NCBI GenBank assembly: GCA_033977485.1
Contig: CM066994.1
Span: 29,958,637 to 30,022,636 of the forward strand
Length of the DNA: 64,000 bases
Direction: 5' to 3'
DNA from: Hydrangea macrophylla
Taxonomy: Eukaryota > Streptophyta > Magnoliopsida > Cornales > Hydrangeaceae
In this document: positions 45,225 through 56,549 of the stretch, in pieces
How positions within the stretch are numbered: the stretch's first letter is position 1
How the letters are laid out: every line of letters begins with the position of its first letter
Translations under genes and position numbers: made by a program
The notes under the pieces: generated by a model
What the model was told of the DNA's origin: nothing
The model's database searches: none
Seen by the model: only the letters and a program-made list of their open reading frames with translations

Positions 45225-45470
45225 CTAGCTAGCAAACCCATAACCTTCGTTATTATACCCTTCCTGATAGTCTGCCTCAGGATCACCTTTCTGATAGTTC
45301 CCACCTTGAGGATAGTTATGTTCACCTTCAGGGTTACCTTGATAGTCCTCCTCAGTATAACCTAGACGTAAAATGTCCAGGGCAGAGAAGGAGCCGTTAC
45401 CTTTTGTAGCTAAGTGAAATTGTCTTAACCGATCACTCCTAATACATTTAAGGATATACAGGTACAACAA
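45225..45470 (-). other. Conserved leader frame in gypsy B 5' LTR
   Basis: 81 codons open on the minus strand, with the same frame and the same end (GYGFAS, stop at 45225) as 25931-26170 in the other LTR. The N-terminal half is basic and hydrophobic (DRLRQFHLATKGNG, FSALDILRLGYTEEDYQ) and the tail acidic with Tyr/Gln/Asn repeats. No ATG starts it, so translation would need splicing or another initiation mode; it may instead be coding sequence captured long ago. Confidence 0.45.
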
Positions 45471-45632
45471 TATCTTGAAACAACATTAATGAGCATATGA
45501 CATGGTAGTATGACGACACAGTGCAGTATCGATATAATCGACTTTTACTCAACCATGGACACCACAACTGACTCATTTAACTTGTTACATTACTAGTGAA
45601 ACTCTGTTAGCTTAGAGTAGATTGATTACATT

Positions 45633-45902
45633 GCTATCGTCGCCTAGCAGGGCCGTATAGCAGTTTTGGTTTTAAAAATAGTGTAATCATTGGACTCTTA
45701 GGTCCTCATGACCTTGCTGAGAGAATAGAATAGTTACAGCACTATCGTCGCCTAGCATGGCCCTATAACATTTAAAAAGTAACTATTGTATTCTAATGGA
45801 TACTTTGCTATGGCCCTATAGCGTATCAACCATCAACTCATACATAACTTCAATGATTTCAATGGAAACTCTGGCTATCGTCGCCTAGCAGGGCCCTATA
45901 GC
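45633..45902 (-). repeat. 'ctatcgtcgcctag' repeats in gypsy B 5' LTR
   Basis: Copies at 45633-45661, 45742-45768 and 45873-45902, plus a shortened one at 45807-45822 that kept only 'gctatggccctatagc', which is still an inverted repeat. Confidence 0.85.
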
Positions 45903-48719
45903 AGTTTCATCGTTATTCCCATTCACTTGACTGTACTACTCGGACCACTGCGGTCCACTCAATGTGCATGACAATATGACTGGATTAGTCCCTGTGACTA
46001 ACCATGCAAACGTCAACATTGACATCATGACTCGACTATGTTCATATGAATGTTCATGTGATTGTATAAACGTGAAAACATGATAAGCAAGAATGTCAAT
46101 GATTATTAACTAGACATGGAGTATAGCTAACTAACATGCGTTCATCATATAAGTAGGAATCTCAACATTCACATAATTAATACTTATCAGTATCGTCCAC
46201 ACAGGACGCACTGGGTATACATATATGTACAAAGAATAATTCTATAATATACCAAGTGAGTTAGGATGACTCACCTCGAAGCAGGTGTGTAAAAACAAGC
46301 GTAGCGGTGATTCCTACAAAGCATATGAATTCATAGAACGTTGATTAATAAGCGTACTAGAATTAAGGGTATAACGGTAATTGTGCTGGGCGGGTTCCTA
46401 AACCTCAACATGATGATCTAGGCATCATTCTGAGTCTTACACCATTGACTAGACTCAAATCAGAGTCCATCGCATAAAAGGCTGGGTTTTCTATACCAGT
46501 GTGTGCCCTAGAGATAAGCTGTATTTTTTACCGTGTCGAAAGGTCACCAAACTTTAAGGGGATGTTCTAGACATTATTCTAAGACTCTGGGAACTGACCG
46601 CGTATTTTTCTGAGCTACGGTTTATTTATTATGAATTATTGAAGTTCTAGTCGTTAATAATAGATGTAGGAACACCTTAATAATAAAACATAATTTAGGA
46701 AGACATTTGACCATCATAAATATTTTTATTAAACACTAGGCCTTAAAATAGGCTAGTGATATTTTTCTCATAATTTTCGGAGTCCATTTGGTATTTAAAC
46801 AATTTAAAATACACTCAAACAGATCCTTTATAATTAAATAAGGTGATATTTAAAATATTGCAGTGCGGGTTTTATAATTAATAATTTATGAAATAGAGGC
46901 ATTAGGCCTTAGGAAAATTTAGTATAATTTTCCTCTATTTGAAAGTGGTCGTTAGGTATTTATTACCTAATTATTTTTATTTAAAACACTTGCTTATTAC
47001 TTATTCGAAACTAAATAAATAATACACACATTATATAAGGATTACATTATTATTTCATAATATAAGGTTATACTAAAAATAATATTTCAGATTATTTAGA
47101 ATATAATTTTGGGTATTTAAAACTATTTTTAAAATAATTTAACTATTTAAAACCATTTATTTTCTATTTATAACTATTTATAATTATTTATTAATACACA
47201 ATATATCATAAATAATACATTTATATACTAATCTCAGTTAACAGATTAAAATAAATACTAATTATTACTAAAACAGATTATTAAAACTTAAATCAAGATT
47301 AGCAGATTAATTAATAATATAAAATAACTAATTGTAATCAAATACAAAGACCCGCGGGTCAAACCCATACCCAACCCGAACCCACGGGTCATCCATTTAC
47401 ACACTTGTTTGGATCCAACTTAAAAGATCCGATCCATAACCCGCTTGTTTATTTTAACCCGAACCCACTACCATTCATACACACAATCCGATCCATGGCC
47501 CAATGGGTTAATGATATAACCTGGACCCTATACAGGTCATGTCTTCTCCAGTGAAATGGGGGCACCGAAAAATCGGGGGGCCTCGCCAGAAAACTTTCAG
47601 GCCTTGTATCTCTCTCATTTCTCCATGTAAATTGTTAAGGTCAACGCCAAAATGACCGGTTTGGGACCCTCTACAACATACTAGGAGGCCATGAACAAAT
47701 TTATTCGTTTAGGGTTCCTACGAACCCATTATTCTTTCGGGTTCTCGAGAGGATAATCCAATGCATGGCTAACCAAACGTGTACCATTTGAAAAACTATT
47801 CGAGGGGGGTCTTACTAGAACCATAAGGGTCTGTTTGGTACAAAAAAAATTGGGTTTTGGTCATACTTTCAAGATCAAGCTCCGGTGGGGAGCTTTAATG
47901 GGGATTTCAGTATGGTCAAGAGCCTTGCATGGGCTCTATTTGGGTAAGTGTATGAGTGCGTGGGTGAACCTAGAGGGTATATGGATCATAGAAAATCAAC
48001 ATGGGGTGGGGGTTTACCTATAGAAGCCTCGAGTCTCCTTTTCTCTCCCTATGTCTCCGGCGAGCTCTCTCTCTCTCCTCCTTTGGTCTGATTTGCTTCC
48101 CTAGTCTCCTCCTTCTTCCAGTTCTGTGTGTGTGAGTATGGTAGAGGGAGGGGTGAGTATGGGGAGGCAGTGAATGGATGCGTGTGGTGTGCTTCTCTAA
48201 CCTTCTCTATATATGTACAATGCATATATGCATATGCACCTACATCTCTATACAGATTTGAGAATCTGTTGGAGGATGATGGAGAGGACATGAGGGTGAT
48301 AGAGAGGATGTGATTGGAGAGATGTCATAGGGAAGGGGGGAAAGGTGGCCGGCGATTGAGGGTATGGGTGTGTGTCCGGCGGGTTGTAGGGGTGGGGTTT
48401 GTTTGGGTAGAGTCATTATCCACTAGGTAAGGGTAGGTTGGGTAGTACATATATTACTTAGGGCAAGATTCTAACTTTCCATTTTTGTATGGTTGAGCCG
48501 TCATCTAGGGCTACGTGCAATACAGTCTAATTTAAACGCAGATTTTACGGATCCACGTGCAAAGTTAGTCCGGGTCCGTAACTGCAGTCTAAGTTAATAA
48601 TAATTAAATACGAATGCATATACATTCAGGTTCTTGGGATTACGAAAACAATATGTTGGAAATACGAACAAAATACGGGGACTAGTTCTATATTTATCAG
48701 AAATTTTACGGGTATCACA

Positions 48720-49090
48720 GTGATAGGCAGTAAGAAAGCAGGTGCTGAGGCGTCTGGATACCCAGAAGGAGGCAGAAGGTGTCCAGATCCTACGAAGGAT
48801 TGATGCTCACCAAGCACCCACTAATCAGATGAGCCCTGATACATGCAAAGGGAAAGCACCAGGACCTGAAAAACAATATCCAAAGACATCAGGTGACGGT
48901 GGCTCTGAAGACTGGTTGAGTACGTTTGAATTTGATGCGGAGGTTATCTAGTTCGGAACCATCCCAACATCTTTTTCATCCAACATGGTTTTTACGTTCC
49001 CTATGGAATTCATGGCCAAGTCAGACCAGCCAACAGCCATGAATGGGGACGTATATGAACAAAATGGGGAAATAATTGTGAACCTAAACT
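48720..49090 (+). pseudogene. Gypsy A gag, 3' part
   Basis: Resumes the gypsy A gag after gypsy B. The open frame at 48742-48951 reads LRRLDTQKEAEGVQILRRI and later DWLSTFEFDAEVI; MVFTFPMEFMAKSDQPTAMN follows after a stop. These are typical of the region between gag and protease in Tat-type elements. No protease, RT or 3' LTR of A follows, so A is truncated or was a gag-only element. Confidence 0.75.
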
Positions 49091-50213
49091 GAAACAGTAA
49101 GGACCAAAGTGACAAAGTTGAAACTACAGGGATCGAAGTGACATCACACTCAAACTACAGGGGTGTAAAGTGTAATTTACCCTTATTTAAATTTTTTTTT
49201 GTGGAAGGGTTTAGTTACATTTCATATCCTCGAACTTTCTCTCTTATGTCAATTTGGTCCCAGTATTTTTGGGACATGAATTTCAAGATTAGTGAGATAA
49301 AAAATAATAAAATAATTAAAAAAATTCTAAACTTGTTTTCATGACTTTGAAACTGGAAGTGAATTTTTATTTTTTTGGGCACATTGATTGATATTGCTAA
49401 TTCTTTAACTTGACATTATGAATAGAAAATGTGCATGTTCATTATTTATTGACCTTAGCATTCTATTATTTTCTTAACCACTCTATTATTTATTGACATT
49501 ATTGCTAATTCTATTATTTTCTATTATTTATTCCAATTTTGGAAATGTTAGTTTGAATCTTAGCTCATAATTTGTTTTAGTTTTCAAGGATAGTTTAGGT
49601 ACTTAATAGTATTACTATTTCATTGGTCTTTTCAAAACCAAACAACGGATTTTGCACCTAATACGTATTCTATTCAGATTCTTGACAGATTAATTACCCA
49701 TAGAATGATTCTTGATTATCAGAAATTCAAAATCTAGCTAAAATATTCGATTAATCAAACAGACCGTAAGCTGCATTTTTGCATATAGAACCAGCAGTTC
49801 AAGCAAAATCCTTCAAATTAATTTCATGCAAAAACTATTTAGTCTGGTATTCCATATTTAGGGAGCATTTGTCCAATTGGTGTGACAGTTGTCTCCCCAG
49901 TGGAAAATTGAGGTGTTCAACTCTTCTTAAGGGGAGTCTTGGCTTGCACCCATGTTTGTTCTTCAGTTGGAATGAGTGACCCTTGTTGAGCTTTGTTGTG
50001 AGTCATTGTGGGACTTTGGAGTTAGGTTGGATTGATTAAGGGTGTGTGTGTGTGTGCGAACCATAATCTTGGTAAATATATTAGAAAAAAAAAAATGTGA
50101 CGTACCAAATTATTTCACTATAAGAGAGAAGAAAATCACATGCCAACTATCATTATCTAGTGATCATTTATTTGTTGATATTGGATAGGCACTAGAACTA
50201 TCTTCCTGAATGT
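49091..50213. other. AT-rich intergenic DNA
   Basis: No gene recognised. The segment 'ctacaggggtgtaaagtgtaatttaccctta' (about 49155-49186) looks like one end of a Mutator-like or other non-autonomous element whose partner I could not find. A 62-bp segment at 49684-49750 recurs at 51930-51993. Confidence 0.4.
49684..49750 (+). repeat. Direct repeat, left copy
   Basis: From 'gacagattaattacccata' to 'gctaaaatatt', matching 51930-51993 with about five differences. Confidence 0.7.
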
Positions 50214-50222
50214 TAAACAATT

Positions 50223-50671
50223 GGGTGAATTATATTTTACCCTTATGGTTAGACTCATTTTTATTTTATTATACTTTGTTTTAAAATTGGACATTTAAGC
50301 CTCATGTGATTTCGGACTAAAATGAAACTGTAAATATTTCTCTCAAAACTAATGAAAATATTAAATTGGCAAAAAACATTAACACTTAACCTCCTATGTA
50401 AGGATAATTATGGGATTAACCCCCTATGTGGAGATAATGCTACCATTTAACCCACCTGTGTCGGCTAATTTAAATCACTTAATGTGGGGCTAATTTTTGT
50501 GTTAACCCCTATATGGGCATAATCCCATGTGGGCTTAGTTGAGAGAAATCTTAGTAGTTTCACGTTAGTTCAAAATCACTTGGGGGTTAAAGGAGTTAAG
50601 TGTCAACTTTTGAACCATATAAGGTAAAGTGAAAATGGTCCTAACCACGCTGGATAAAATGTAATTAATCC
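50223..50671. mobile_element. Mutator-like MITE with long inverted repeats
   Basis: About 120-130 bp at the left (from 'gggtgaattatattttaccc') pair imperfectly with the right end (to 'aaaatgtaattaatcc'); both arms end inside at 'tttctctc' and 'gagagaaat'. Flanks TAAACAATT (50214-50222) and TAAATTATT (50672-50680) agree in 7 of 9 positions, as expected for an aged 9-bp Mutator-type target duplication. There is no coding capacity. The centre holds repeated 'aacccccta' and 'gggataat' phrases. Confidence 0.75.
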
Positions 50672-51285
50672 TAAATTATTCAAACCCACTTGGGATTGAA
50701 CATAAAGGTACTTTTTATTGAATTTTTCTTAGAAATAATATAACGTTGAAAACAAAGTCGGTCCGAGTTTTTAAGGCCCAGAACGAACTTCTAAAATGGC
50801 CCCTCCTATGCATAATCATCCACTATTTTACATGCGCCTATAACTCTTTTTCCTAGAACTTAAACTAAAATTACCAAATAAACTATTGAATTTTGCTAGC
50901 AAAATCTATAGGAAAAGAACAAGGAAAAGAAAAAAGCATAATTGTGAAGAGCTAATTGTTTAGAAAAAAATACATAAACAAAAACGAACTTATATAGATA
51001 AAATCTTCTCCTTTCACTTTTTGTCTATTTGAATATGATCTTCTAATTCCCAACAATGAACATCTGAGGCGTTTGTGTTTATTTTTTCTACAATGGGGTG
51101 TAAGGCCTGTTTGTTAATTGTAAAGTGCTTTGGGGTTATGGGCTATGTGTAAGTTTATTTATGTAACATTTTATGTAAGTATATTCCTTCTTCTTCTTCT
51201 TTTTCTTTTTGGTAAATATCATTGAATTCTCTTTAGGTATGACCTAATATCAGACACCTCCTCTGCATTTTAAATAATACCATTG

Positions 51286-51682
51286 ACATCCCTTATTTTT
51301 ATAACTTTGTATCACTGACCTCCCTTCTGTTAACAACAGTGGATGATCTTGTGATGTCAGCAAATTTTGAAGGTGAAATTACATTATTTCTCTTGCTTTT
51401 AACTAATTGACTAAAATATCCTCATAAGCTTGTGTCAAATGACATACATTCCTTCACAGTTGATATTTCGATGTCGTGGGCACTTTAATTTGTCAAGTGA
51501 AATTCCTAATGTGATGACATTTACTGTATATCATTTGAAACAAGCTTGTGAGTTTATTTTGGTCAATTAGTTAAAATTAAGGACAACAATGTCAATTCAT
51601 CTTTAAGATTTGCTTACATCACAAGATTTTATCCACTGCCGTTAATAGAATGGAGGTTAATGATACAAATTTTTTAAAGGGT
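51286..51682. mobile_element. Foldback MITE with ~140-bp inverted arms
   Basis: The left arm, about 51300-51440 ('gtatcactgacctccc', 'cagtggatgatcttgtgatgt', 'aactaattgactaaaat', 'aagcttgtgtcaaatgacatac'), pairs with the right arm, about 51520-51665, in reverse order. Target duplication not identified; the family is probably Mutator-like. Confidence 0.7.
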
Positions 51683-52490
51683 TAATTACACCTACACCCC
51701 CTGTAGTTTGGGTCAGTTTCACTTTGACCCCTTGTAGTTTAAAAAGTGACACTAACACCCTCTATACTTTAATGTAAAATGTCACCGTCAGGAATTCCGT
51801 TAAAGTTAACGGAAAATTGTCTTGTGCTGAAATTTCCCACCAAATATTACTTGTAAAAGGCTAAAATGCCCTAAAATTTCTCCTTCTTTAGCACAGGCCA
51901 CCCTAGAAATTGGCCCCCCTAAAATTTTGACAGATTAATTACCCATAAAATGATTCTTCATTATCAGAAATTCAAAATCCGGCTAAAATATTATACGAGT
52001 TTTAACCCCATTTTATGTACGTTTACTCCTTATTTTTATTTTTATTTGTTCATTTATTTTTATTTTTTTTGTGGGGGGGGGGGGGTGCATTGGTGTGTGT
52101 GATTAGACATCAGAGTAAAAAGTTTAGACTTAAAAATTGACTCTAAAATTGAGAGAAAATTAGTGGTAAAAATAAGTAGTTGGACTATTATTTAAACGGG
52201 GCTTGGGAGCATTCTTATTTTTATTTATTTTAAAAAAAAATATTTATTCTTTTTAAGCGCAAAACGACTGAATGCCATGTTCAGATTGTTTCTCTACCAA
52301 TCTGAACGTAGCCGCCTCTTTCCAATTTTTTGGGGGAGTTTAGATTTAGATAGCGATGTCATTAATAGTTCTCTACCAATCATATATTTTTTTTTTTTTT
52401 GGCTTTTAAAACATTTTCAAACAAATTTTAAAGGAAAAAAACTAATTGGATAATCACCTTTCACCGTTAGTCCTATGAGTGAGGAGTAAG
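51683..52490. other. AT-rich DNA with element ends
   Basis: 'ttacacctacaccccctgt' at about 51686, followed by 'tttcactttgaccccttgtag', resembles one end of a widespread plant non-autonomous family; a partner end was not found. Also present: a direct-repeat copy at 51930-51993, a poly-G run near 52073-52085, and T-rich tracts. No gene. Confidence 0.4.
51930..51993 (+). repeat. Direct repeat, right copy
   Basis: Second copy of the segment at 49684-49750; about 2.2 kb separate them. Confidence 0.7.
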
Positions 52491-52748
52491 CTACCTTTGT
52501 GAGAGTAAATCATATTGAAGAAAGAGATCGAAAGCTAATTGTTGGTAATCTGGATAGAGTTAGTATGACGCAAGTAATCCAACACACCCATACCTATATA
52601 TACAGCATATATGTTATATGTTACATGTTATCACATTGTCGCACACCATCAAAACTGTCTTACCTTGCTCTATACTTTGGAGGAGAAATCATATTGAAGA
52701 AAGAGAAAGATACCAATTTGTGAAGTTCAACAGTGCATACGTTCATAA
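52490..52748 (+). promoter_or_regulatory. NAC gene promoter and 5' leader
   Basis: TATATATA at 52595-52602, about 150 bp before the start codon. The stretch from 52540 to the ATG is recognisably duplicated upstream of the second NAC copy (60490-60664), including 'cacacccatacctatatata' and 'actttggaggagaaatca', so promoter and leader were part of the gene duplication. Confidence 0.65.
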
Positions 52749-53984
52749 ATGAAGAAAGGCATGCCAGCAGGATTTCACTTTGTGCCAACGGACCAAGAGT
52801 TAATCACTCATTATCTCAATCTCAAGAAACCGGGTGAAGCTCTGTCTTCGAGTTGTCCAGTGATCGAGCGCGACGTTTATGCCTCTGAGCCATGGAATAT
52901 CTTCAACATTCAAGGAGACCCATGGGAGATTGTGAATACCTATGAAAAATCCGATAAGAAAAGTGCTGAATATGTAATCCATGTCATAACCCCATTGAAG
53001 ATGGTTAGCACGAATCGCATCTCTAGAACCGCGGGGTGTGGGACATGGAAAGGGCAAACAACCGGCAAAAAAATTAAGAATCGAAACGACGAGGTTATAG
53101 GTTTTAAGAAGATGTTGGTTTTCGAAACAAAGAACAAAGGAAAAGAGAGTGGTGAAAACAATACACATTGGATCATGCATGAGTATTCACTTAAAGAGAT
53201 CGTGGGTGCTGATGACTATGTTCTTTGTAAAATTAAAAGAGTTGAATTGAAAAGGTCGGATAAAAAGAGAACATTTGAGGAGATTAGTGGGGATCATAGA
53301 GATGGGATTAATGATACACGTGGTGAGAATATAATAGGGGAAGCCCAGAAACTCCTGAGATCACAAGAAGAAGACAATGGGAATCATAAGAGTTTTTATA
53401 CTATGGATGCCACTCCTTTGACGATGATACATGTTCCAGACATACCCCCATTACTGGACGAGGACGAGTTGGATCTGGGTGAGAGTGATTTTGATTTGGG
53501 TGAGTTTGATTTGGATTTTGGGTCAGCAAATTTGGACTTTGGTTTGGGTGATATTGACTTGAATTTTCGATTAGCAGATTTGGATTTTTGTTTGGGTGAT
53601 ATTGACTTGGTGGATGATTATTGGCACCGACAAGAAGCCAATGAGAATATAGGGGCAGCCCAGAAACTCCTGAGATCACAAGAAGAAGACAATGGAAATC
53701 ATAAGAGTTTTGATCCTATGGATGCCACTCCTTTGACGATTATACATGTTCCGGACATACCCCCATTACCGGACGAGGGCGAGTTGGATCTGGGTGATAG
53801 TGATTTTGATTTGGATTTTGGAACAGCAAATTTGGATTTTGGTTTGGGTGATATTGACTTGGATTTTAGATTAGCAGATTTGGATTTTTGTTTGGGTGAT
53901 ATTGACTTGGTGGATGATTGTTGGCAACGACAAGAAGTCAATGAGAGTCAGCCGTCACCTTTCGATCAACCCAAAAGCACATAA
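52749..53984 (+). CDS. NAC-domain transcription factor, 411 aa, duplicated acidic tail
   Basis: A single-exon open frame from ATG at 52749 (a second in-frame ATG at 52761 directly precedes PAGFHF). Residues 6-163 are a NAC domain with all five subdomains: PAGFHFVPTDQELITHYL (A), CPVIERDVYASEPW (B/C start), GDPWEIVNTYEKSDKKSAEY (C), GCGTWKGQTTGKKI...VIGFKKMLVFET (D) and THWIMHEYSL...DDYVLCKI (E). This domain binds DNA as a dimer. A basic stretch (KRVELKRSDKKR, 163-174) may be a nuclear signal. Residues 199-297 and 303-397 are two copies of one ~97-residue module with many short DLDFG/LGDIDL units, probably an activation region. NAC genes usually have introns; the lack of one, and the nearby broken copy, suggest a tandemly duplicated or retroposed lineage. 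Confidence 0.92.
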   Translation: MKKGMPAGFHFVPTDQELITHYLNLKKPGEALSSSCPVIERDVYASEPWNIFNIQGDPWEIVNTYEKSDKKSAEYVIHVITPLKMVSTNRISRTAGCGTWKGQTTGKKIKNRNDEVIGFKKMLVFETKNKGKESGENNTHWIMHEYSLKEIVGADDYVLCKIKRVELKRSDKKRTFEEISGDHRDGINDTRGENIIGEAQKLLRSQEEDNGNHKSFYTMDATPLTMIHVPDIPPLLDEDELDLGESDFDLGEFDLDFGSANLDFGLGDIDLNFRLADLDFCLGDIDLVDDYWHRQEANENIGAAQKLLRSQEEDNGNHKSFDPMDATPLTIIHVPDIPPLPDEGELDLGDSDFDLDFGTANLDFGLGDIDLDFRLADLDFCLGDIDLVDDCWQRQEVNESQPSPFDQPKST

Positions 53985-55743
53985 ACAACAGATTTCATTA
54001 CGAAGACACGAAAAGTTGTAGTCTTTGCTCTTCACCAGAATGATCAGTTGTCATTTATATACCATCACTTCGTTCTTATGTTAGGGACTGAAGATTCTTG
54101 ATTTTATTAATACAATTCTTTTTCATATTCTATTTGTAACTTGTTTGGGACTCTATGCTATGTTCTTGATGCTTCTGATGAAACAACAGATTTTATATCT
54201 ATTACTTACTGTTTTTTGGTTGATTCTGTTCTTCTTAATTTCCTTTCTGCTTTTAGTTTTGTATGTAGCATCATATTTGAAATTGTTCCTATGACGATTC
54301 TGGTTTATATCAGAAAAATATTAATAAGACCCAAGAACGCATTAAATATTAAAGTACAAACATGAAGGAAAGTTTTCTGTCCAAAGTCGTCCATACAAGC
54401 ATTAAAGTACTCACAGAGCTGTGTTTGGTAAGCTGTATTTCGATGCGTTGGATTTGATTGTTGTGATTCTCTGTGTCTTTTGCTTTTATCCTTGAGAACC
54501 AACAAAATTTAAAAATGTTGCTTTTCTATGCCACAATCTTGTGACTGGTTTCTAAACTCGTGCTTGTGTTGATTTGTTGATTTAAATGGTTCATTTTGTA
54601 AAGGTTGCTGAGTTGTTGCAACCTAGATCTAAATTAATGGTGCCATCGATCTGTTGGGGCGGGAAGCTGGGCAGTGGGCTGAGTGTAGAAAGCTTCTGAA
54701 TAGAGTGGTTCTAAGCACCCTGATCAAGGATCGATGGTGCTGGCATTTTGAGGACAGTGGCTGTTTCTTTTTTCTAGGGGAATGGAAAATCATAGATCAT
54801 CGAAGGAGGAACAACTTGTGAACTTGTGGGGTGGCAAGTGATGCAAAGGTCGAATAGGTTGTATTTTCTGCAATGAATGTTGCAGCAGTTTCTCAGTAGT
54901 CAATGGACACGGTTGTGATCATGGTGTCATATATGGGAGACAATGGAATAGAGCATGTTGTCCCTAGACTTTGGTAGAGTGTTGGCAGCAGTACTGGGAA
55001 GTTGGTATATGCTGTTATTTGGTCCATTTTGATTTGGCTTTATAACTAATCCAAGGCAAAGTTTTGATTAGTTCAATGTCTCATCAGTGGAAAATAATTC
55101 ATTGATTGTACTTAAAATCTTTGACGGTTTAAACACCCACCCTGGTGTGTTGTTAATTTAGAACAAAAATGTAGTTGCAAATTGTTCTAGCTTAAACAGA
55201 CATCCACATTCTACTGAACTTTTGCTTACTGCATATTCAGAAATAAGAATGAGTTTTAACAGTCACAAATAATTATGCGAAACATTTTTCTTTTTCTCAT
55301 ATCAGCACCTGGTTTCCATAAATAAATAAGCAGTGGTAACTTCCCAAGAGAAGTACATAGTGGAACAGCACTTCTTCAGCAGATCCCTCTCTGAAAATGG
55401 TAAATTGATAAGTAATGGTAAATGGATGGCTCAGAAAGGCATTCAAAACTATTAATATGGTTGAACACCTTTTATAAGTCTAAAAGTGATACTCCAAACC
55501 CGAAACACCGTCACCTTATATACTACATACAGTTTATTTCAATGGAGACAGAGCTAGGAAGACAAATTACTAGTGAATCAATCAAACACCCATCAGATAG
55601 GCACTTGGATTGTAGTCTCTCCCATATGAACCCCCAATATTCTGTACTTTTATTGGTATTTACAAAAATTCATATTCATGCCGTCCACACATGAAGATGG
55701 AGTTTTGTAAGCTCACAAGGGCCCTGATAAACAGAAAGCATGG
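53985..55743. other. 3' flank of the NAC gene, no other gene seen
   Basis: The gene's terminator probably lies within 54000-54140 ('ttattaatacaattc' near 54105), but no clear signal can be fixed. The rest, including open frames at 54141-54365 and 55422-55694, shows no family signature. Confidence 0.4.
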
Positions 55744-56549
55744 TCAAAAGCTGCGGCACATATATGGAGCGCGACTAGCCCACTGGAACACATTCCAAAG
55801 GTGTCTCTTTCTAAGCCTTGAAGATGATCCACTGTGCTCTGTCTCGCTTCTCTTCAGCATCTCCCACAACACATGGACATCCTCGTACTCGAATTTCTTC
55901 ACATCATGGCGTAGCTCACCAGTCCTACATGTTTTCAAAATCCACAATCAAATCATAGTTATTAATCTGATCGCTTGCCAACTGAAAATGGTGATTTTGT
56001 GCTTTTCATTTCCTTCCAATTTCTATATTCCGTGTGGAATTAACATCTCAATACAAACATTTTCATGAAATTGAGTACTATTAAGTGTTCCCCTCTAGAA
56101 TTTTTTTTTTTACATAATTCAACTGATTACTAGCGTTGTTTGGTAGGACGCTTAAGGGAAGAGGTGCTTCCTTTGTTGTGTTTAGTTTTGAATATGATGG
56201 AAGAAGAGGGATGACTGAAGGAAACATGAGCTAATACGTATAGATATACCACTCTATCGCAGATTTCTAAGGATAAGAAAGTCATCGCCAAATAATGTGA
56301 TCTTTAAAAGTGGGAGATTGATAGATCGGAGACAATGGAACTTGTTAAAGCGAGACTGGGCTGGTGGTTTAAATCGAGAGTAAAGAAATAGATGTGTCCA
56401 TAAACGATATATATGCGTACTCGTTCACAAGCAAGTTGAGCAGTTAGATCGCTGTCGAGGTTGGAACCGCCTCTGGGGAACATGAATTCATTTGCGGACT
56501 GTCTTGCAAAACCGACAGTTGATAGATCGGAGCCTTTGCTAGCAGCCAT
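55744..56549 (-). CDS. Possible small two-exon gene, ~100 aa, unknown function
   Basis: The minus-strand ATG at 56549 opens MAASKGSDLSTVGFARQSAN... to CER at 56421, followed by a GT donor (56420-56419). After an ~500-bp intron-like gap, an AG at 55926-55925 precedes a coding-looking exon 55924-55744: TGELRHDVKKFEYEDVHVLW, EMLKRSETEHSGSSSRLRKR, HLWNVFQWASRAP, stop. The second half looks like a charged helix and a basic tail, similar in feel to small plant proteins, but I cannot name the family. With the simplest splice sites the exons join one base out of frame, so either another junction is used or the gene is broken. No TATA box was found. Confidence 0.4.

Larger units (their letters stand above)
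25605..48719 (-). mobile_element. Gypsy B: chromodomain (Tekay/Del-like) retrotransposon, nested host of gypsy C
   Basis: A minus-strand gypsy element of 23.1 kb including the 8.7-kb gypsy C, so about 14.4 kb by itself. LTRs of about 3.8 kb lie at 44902-48719 (5' LTR) and 25605-29452 (3' LTR). A tRNA-Met priming site sits next to the 5' LTR. Gag, zinc knuckles, protease, RT, RNase H, integrase and a chromodomain-like end follow in order. Flanking pentamers are TAGAT (25600-25604) and GTGAT (48720-48724), a poor match at 3 of 5. Continuity of gypsy A gag across the element supports the boundaries. Stops, a deletion in integrase and gypsy C make it inactive. Confidence 0.9.
44902..48719 (-). 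repeat. Gypsy B 5' LTR (right copy), 3.82 kb
   Basis: TGTCACGCCCC...GGTATCACA, matching 25605-29452 along its length with scattered substitutions and small indels (for example a shortened third 'ctatcgtcgcctag' repeat). Confidence 0.93.

Noticed and set aside
53401..53679. Antisense frames within the NAC gene
   Set aside because: The repeated Asp/Leu codons of the NAC tail read as Asn/Pro/Ser-rich open frames on the other strand; they are shadows.
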